Shown piece by piece: positions 4,670 through 6,832 of a stretch of 6,832 nt of DNA. The notes below the pieces were generated by a model, which made no database searches, had not been told where the DNA came from, and saw only the letters and a program-made list of their open reading frames with translations. This DNA comes from Thermoplasmata archaeon (GTDB lineage Archaea; Thermoplasmatota; Thermoplasmata; Thermoplasmatales; Thermoplasmataceae): NCBI GenBank assembly GCA_021827885.1, contig JAKAUD010000190.1, positions 1 through 6,832 of the forward strand. Direction: 5' to 3'. Numbering within the stretch: position 1 is the stretch's first letter; every line of letters begins with the position of its first letter. Made by a program: the position numbers and the translations under genes.

Positions 4670-4996
4670 ATGGCAGATTATAACATCCAATGGCAGCACA
4701 AAGTCAGTCCTCAGGATACTTCATCAGGGAAATCAAAGGGAGTTAGTCCATTCTTCAGAAAAGAACAAGAGGTAATCTTGATAGCACCGGAAATGGAAAG
4801 TATGAAAGTAGAGACCACAGAAGAAGAAGTGCTGAAGGAGGATCTGAAAAAGTTAAGGGTGAGGTACAAATATCTACAAGGTGAGATAAGAAAATTGTCT
4901 AAGTCTGTAGGTGCCCACAAGACTATCGATATTTCAAAGGCTTCTAATATAGATTTCTGGCTCTCCGAGGAAGATGATATCTGGGATAAACTTTGA
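4670..4996 (+). CDS. Probable antitoxin of the MazF-like toxin
   Basis: This 108-residue protein is followed by a MazF-like toxin gene that overlaps it by 23 bases, the usual antitoxin-first order with translational coupling. Its C-terminus, SNIDFWLSEEDDIWDKL (residues 92-108), is the acidic, aromatic 'FW..EED..(Y/W)..L' tail typical of antitoxins that occupy the toxin's RNA-binding groove. Residues 49-82 are highly charged and probably form a long helix or coiled coil (EEEVLKEDLKKLRVRYKYLQ). I see no clear AbrB, CopG or helix-turn-helix DNA-binding fold in the N-terminal half, so autoregulation is uncertain. GAGG at about 4652 may be its ribosome binding site. Confidence 0.72.
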   Translation: MADYNIQWQHKVSPQDTSSGKSKGVSPFFRKEQEVILIAPEMESMKVETTEEEVLKEDLKKLRVRYKYLQGEIRKLSKSVGAHKTIDISKASNIDFWLSEEDDIWDKL

Positions 4997-5321
4997 GCAG
5001 GGGAAAATTCTCCTTGCCGAAATTCCTTTCACAAATTTGCAGGAAACTAAAAAGCGGCCAGTTCTAGTCATTTCGAACGATGAATTTAACAAAACTTCTC
5101 AGGACATTATCGTTCTCGCTATCACTTCAAATCTGAAGAACAGAGTATACTCGGTTACCATAGATAGTAGTTCCTTAGAATATGGACTACTTCCGGAAAC
5201 GAGCCTAGTAAAGATCAATCACATTTGGTCCTTGTCCAAAAGCATAGCTATAAAGGAATTCGGTAAGGTGAAAATCACTATCCTTGCTAATGTAATAGCC
5301 GAACTTAGGAAAATTCTTTAA
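4974..5321 (+). CDS. MazF/PemK-family mRNA interferase toxin
   Basis: This 115-residue protein has the family's usual length and hallmarks: GKILLAEIPFT (residues 10-20) for the first strands; KKRPVLVIS (26-34), whose Arg-Pro is the most conserved feature; then DIIVLAITS (43-51) and the LPETSLVKI strand (73-81). MazF/PemK toxins cleave mRNA at short sites and are neutralised by the antitoxin encoded just upstream. The ATG is at 4974 with GAGG 3 bases before it, inside the antitoxin gene. The gene appears intact. In this setting the pair probably stabilises the mobile region or adds to defence by growth arrest. The role here is inferred from family and position. Confidence 0.88.
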   Translation: MISGINFEQGKILLAEIPFTNLQETKKRPVLVISNDEFNKTSQDIIVLAITSNLKNRVYSVTIDSSSLEYGLLPETSLVKINHIWSLSKSIAIKEFGKVKITILANVIAELRKIL

Positions 5322-5390
5322 AATTACTTCATCCATATCTCGGGCGATTTTTCGAAAGAGGACATACTGGTTTGCTATTCCTTCTCAAAT

Positions 5391-5501
5391 TCAAAGTTTC
5401 TTTCTGAGCTCGTCCAACTTCCCCTTGTTCTTCAGTGACCTCAGAAATTTAGCGACTAATGCACATTTGGAAGCAAATCTATAATCTATCCGGTAGCTTG
5501 A
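5391..5501 (-). pseudogene. Orphan C-terminal coding relic overlapping the recombinase 3' end
   Basis: A 36-codon minus-strand frame with no ATG, GTG or TTG ends SLKNKGKLDELRKKL and a TGA at 5391-5393. The basic, helical ending has the look of real protein. It begins within the recombinase tail in a different register, just after a TAG at 5502-5504. It may be the 3' end of a gene into which the recombinase-bearing element inserted, or a chance open frame. The rest of the 157-base gap (5322-5390) shows nothing I can support. Confidence 0.3.
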
Positions 5502-6768
5502 CTATCGCCTCTTTGTCTCCGAGATCTTTTACATATTCCCATCCAAGATCTTCTATGTAATGCCTCAGTTCTCTTGCCAAAATAACTTTCTGTTTATGCC
5601 CGTTGTTTTGTGACAGTGCCTTGTTTTCTCCTATTCTCTTCGCTAACTCTTCATAAGGAAGAGAAAGCATATCTCCTTTCTCAATCTCCTCTTTAGTGTA
5701 TCCTGCTCCTAGCAACATCACTTTAATGAGTGCCCTGATGTTTTCATTAACCTCTGACTCAGGTATTCCTTTCTGTTCAGTCTCTAGGAACTTTAGAGCT
5801 TTTGAATATGACTCTCTCATATCTTCTATCGTCTTTTCCGGCAGCTTGTTTTTGTTCAAAGTGTATCTATGTTCTATGTCTCCAACGTGACCCATCATAA
5901 AGGTTCTGTAATCTCTCATTATCAGTCCTTTCGATTCAGCCATCATCAATTGAGTATCAAAGTATGACCTCAAAACATACGGTCTCTGGTCCATTCCTGA
6001 AAGTCTAATCGCTTTTCTGACTTGGTCTCCTATGTTTCCTGTTGAAACAAAAGGTCTTATTCTGCTCACCTTAGCGGTAATAACTGGACTCTTGGAATTC
6101 AACTTCTCCCCAACTCTCAATCTCGATTCAAGATATTCTTTCAGGTAGTTGCAGCCCTCAGCTCCAAGGAATGTAAAGTACTGTTTCTTTGTTTTGCTAA
6201 GCTCAGGCCTTACGGTTACTAGAGTTGGAATTTTGTTGAAATCAATGCTTGCCTTCTTAATTTCTAGTTCTGGTAAATCCTCGATAGCGAGACCGTCATC
6301 ACCCTCATAGTTTCCAATTGATTCTGGTCTGAGCCCTGAGAACGCTATTAAACTGCACGTGACTCTAGATTGAATAGTTGCACTTCCTAGAATCTTCTTC
6401 AGCTCCTCTTGTGTTGGAATCTTCTCTTTTCTCAGTGTTGGGGACTGTTCGGCCCCTCTGACTTTGACCTTCCTCTTAATTTCCTTTCCGTTGTGAGTTA
6501 GCCATGATCTTACTATCTTGATGATACTGACTAAGTAACTTCCAGCATACTTTTCTGAATGCTCAGACACATAGTCCTGGAGAAGATCCGTTATTTCCTT
6601 TTCGTTTAGGTCAACTATTTCTTTCGGGCTCAGTCCAGTTTCCTCGCAAAATCTAGACAGTCTTCTAAGATAAACATCGGCAGTTATAACACTTCCTTGC
6701 GCTAAGTTCTTGTACCATCTTTCAACCTCCTTATTTTCGAATAAAAATGTCGCTTTTTGGATTCTCAT
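5479..6768 (-). CDS. Archaeal tyrosine recombinase (integrase)
   Basis: This is an intact integrase of 429 residues from ATG at 6768. An in-frame TTG directly precedes it at 6771, but the ATG is preferred, and the relic at 4126-4142 also begins there. The N-terminal core-binding region covers about 1-115. The catalytic domain shows Arg in SGLRPES (R147), a probable lysine turn at LSKTKKQ (about 190-196), YVLR in place of H-x-x-R (R267), MGHVGDIEHRY with H294, and the nucleophile Y302. It therefore has a full catalytic set and is probably active. About 125 residues follow the tyrosine, ending GWEYVKDLGDKEAIVKLPDRL-like sequence (410-429). That end is repeated twice elsewhere in the window. Such enzymes integrate and excise elements at short att sites. 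No tRNA target is present here. Confidence 0.9.
   Translation of the reverse strand: MRIQKATFLFENKEVERWYKNLAQGSVITADVYLRRLSRFCEETGLSPKEIVDLNEKEITDLLQDYVSEHSEKYAGSYLVSIIKIVRSWLTHNGKEIKRKVKVRGAEQSPTLRKEKIPTQEELKKILGSATIQSRVTCSLIAFSGLRPESIGNYEGDDGLAIEDLPELEIKKASIDFNKIPTLVTVRPELSKTKKQYFTFLGAEGCNYLKEYLESRLRVGEKLNSKSPVITAKVSRIRPFVSTGNIGDQVRKAIRLSGMDQRPYVLRSYFDTQLMMAESKGLIMRDYRTFMMGHVGDIEHRYTLNKNKLPEKTIEDMRESYSKALKFLETEQKGIPESEVNENIRALIKVMLLGAGYTKEEIEKGDMLSLPYEELAKRIGENKALSQNNGHKQKVILARELRHYIEDLGWEYVKDLGDKEAIVKLPDRL
5492..5510. repeat. Recombinase-tail direct repeat, copy R3
   Basis: GGTAGCTTGACTATCGC (5492-5508) encodes the recombinase tail AIVKLP on the minus strand. It shares AGCTTGACTATC with R1 and R2. 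R2 and R3 flank the toxin-antitoxin genes in direct orientation, as att sites or recombination-generated duplications would. Confidence 0.8.
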
Positions 6769-6823
6769 CAATACTCTATAAATTCATGGTATTTGAACCT
6801 TATTGGGTACGGGCTTGTCGGGA

Positions 6824-6832
6824 AGATCGGAA
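6824..6832. other. Possible sequencing-adapter residue at the right end
   Basis: The final nine bases, AGATCGGAA, equal the first nine of the common Illumina adapter (AGATCGGAAGAGC). If 6832 is a contig end, they may be untrimmed adapter. The match is short and could be chance. Confidence 0.4.

Noticed and set aside
5696..5890. Plus-strand frame opposite the recombinase
   Set aside because: It is antisense to the conserved C-terminal half of the recombinase, with no ribosome binding site or recognisable motif.
1..6832. tRNA gene or tRNA-end att site as the integration target
   Set aside because: I found no T-loop-like GTTCGAATC run in a cloverleaf context on either strand. The recurring element is the recombinase tail instead.

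Overview
The window looks like an accessory (mobile) region of an archaeal genome, most likely Nitrososphaerota (Thaumarchaeota) or a relative. This rests on the AT-rich composition, GTG/TTG starts, GGAGG- and GAGGTG-type ribosome binding sites, and a tyrosine recombinase with a Y-x-x-R box and a C-terminal extension ending in 'GWEYVKDL..EAIVKLP', a pattern I associate with archaeal integrases. No rRNA, tRNA or housekeeping gene is present, so the assignment is tentative.

Layout, left to right. (1) 1-318: a short, probably truncated plus-strand reading frame (49-189), whose start region recurs at 4198-4263, then a leader with a TATA-like element, a perfect 6-bp-stem hairpin and a 31-codon small ORF. 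(2) 319-2825: a tight, overlapping plus-strand operon of four genes: a membrane protein, a small basic protein beginning Met-Gly-Gly, a 100-residue helical protein, and a 429-residue QueC-like PP-loop ATPase. QueC-like enzymes away from queuosine genes are hallmarks of antiviral systems (QatC of QatABCD, the QueC-like protein of type IV CBASS), and some attach a 7-deazaguanine base to the N-terminal glycine of a partner. Four overlapping genes, a membrane protein and a Met-Gly-Gly partner make this a strong candidate for an undescribed, compact, membrane-acting defence system. (3) 2836-4146: a minus-strand Vsr/EDxHD-like endonuclease with NUMOD3 repeats, resembling a homing endonuclease. It lacks a usable 5' end and carries recombinase-like sequence at both termini. 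(4) 4198-5321: a frameshifted plus-strand gene followed by a MazEF-type toxin-antitoxin pair. (5) 5391-5501: an orphan C-terminal coding relic. (6) 5479-6768: an apparently intact minus-strand tyrosine recombinase.

The region is mosaic. The last codons of the recombinase, encoding EAIVKLPDRL, occur three times in the same orientation (about 2848, 4262 and 5492). One copy ends the recombinase, one ends the endonuclease and one is a free relic inside another gene. The first codons of the recombinase also recur as a relic just upstream of the endonuclease frame, and the start region of a plus-strand gene is duplicated. This suggests a tandem island in which cargo (the QueC-like operon, then the toxin-antitoxin pair) sits between recombinase-like genes with common ends, with possible recombination at those ends. 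That interpretation is inference. The repeats are seen directly.

The last nine bases (6824-6832) match the start of a common Illumina adapter, so the right end may be a contig edge.
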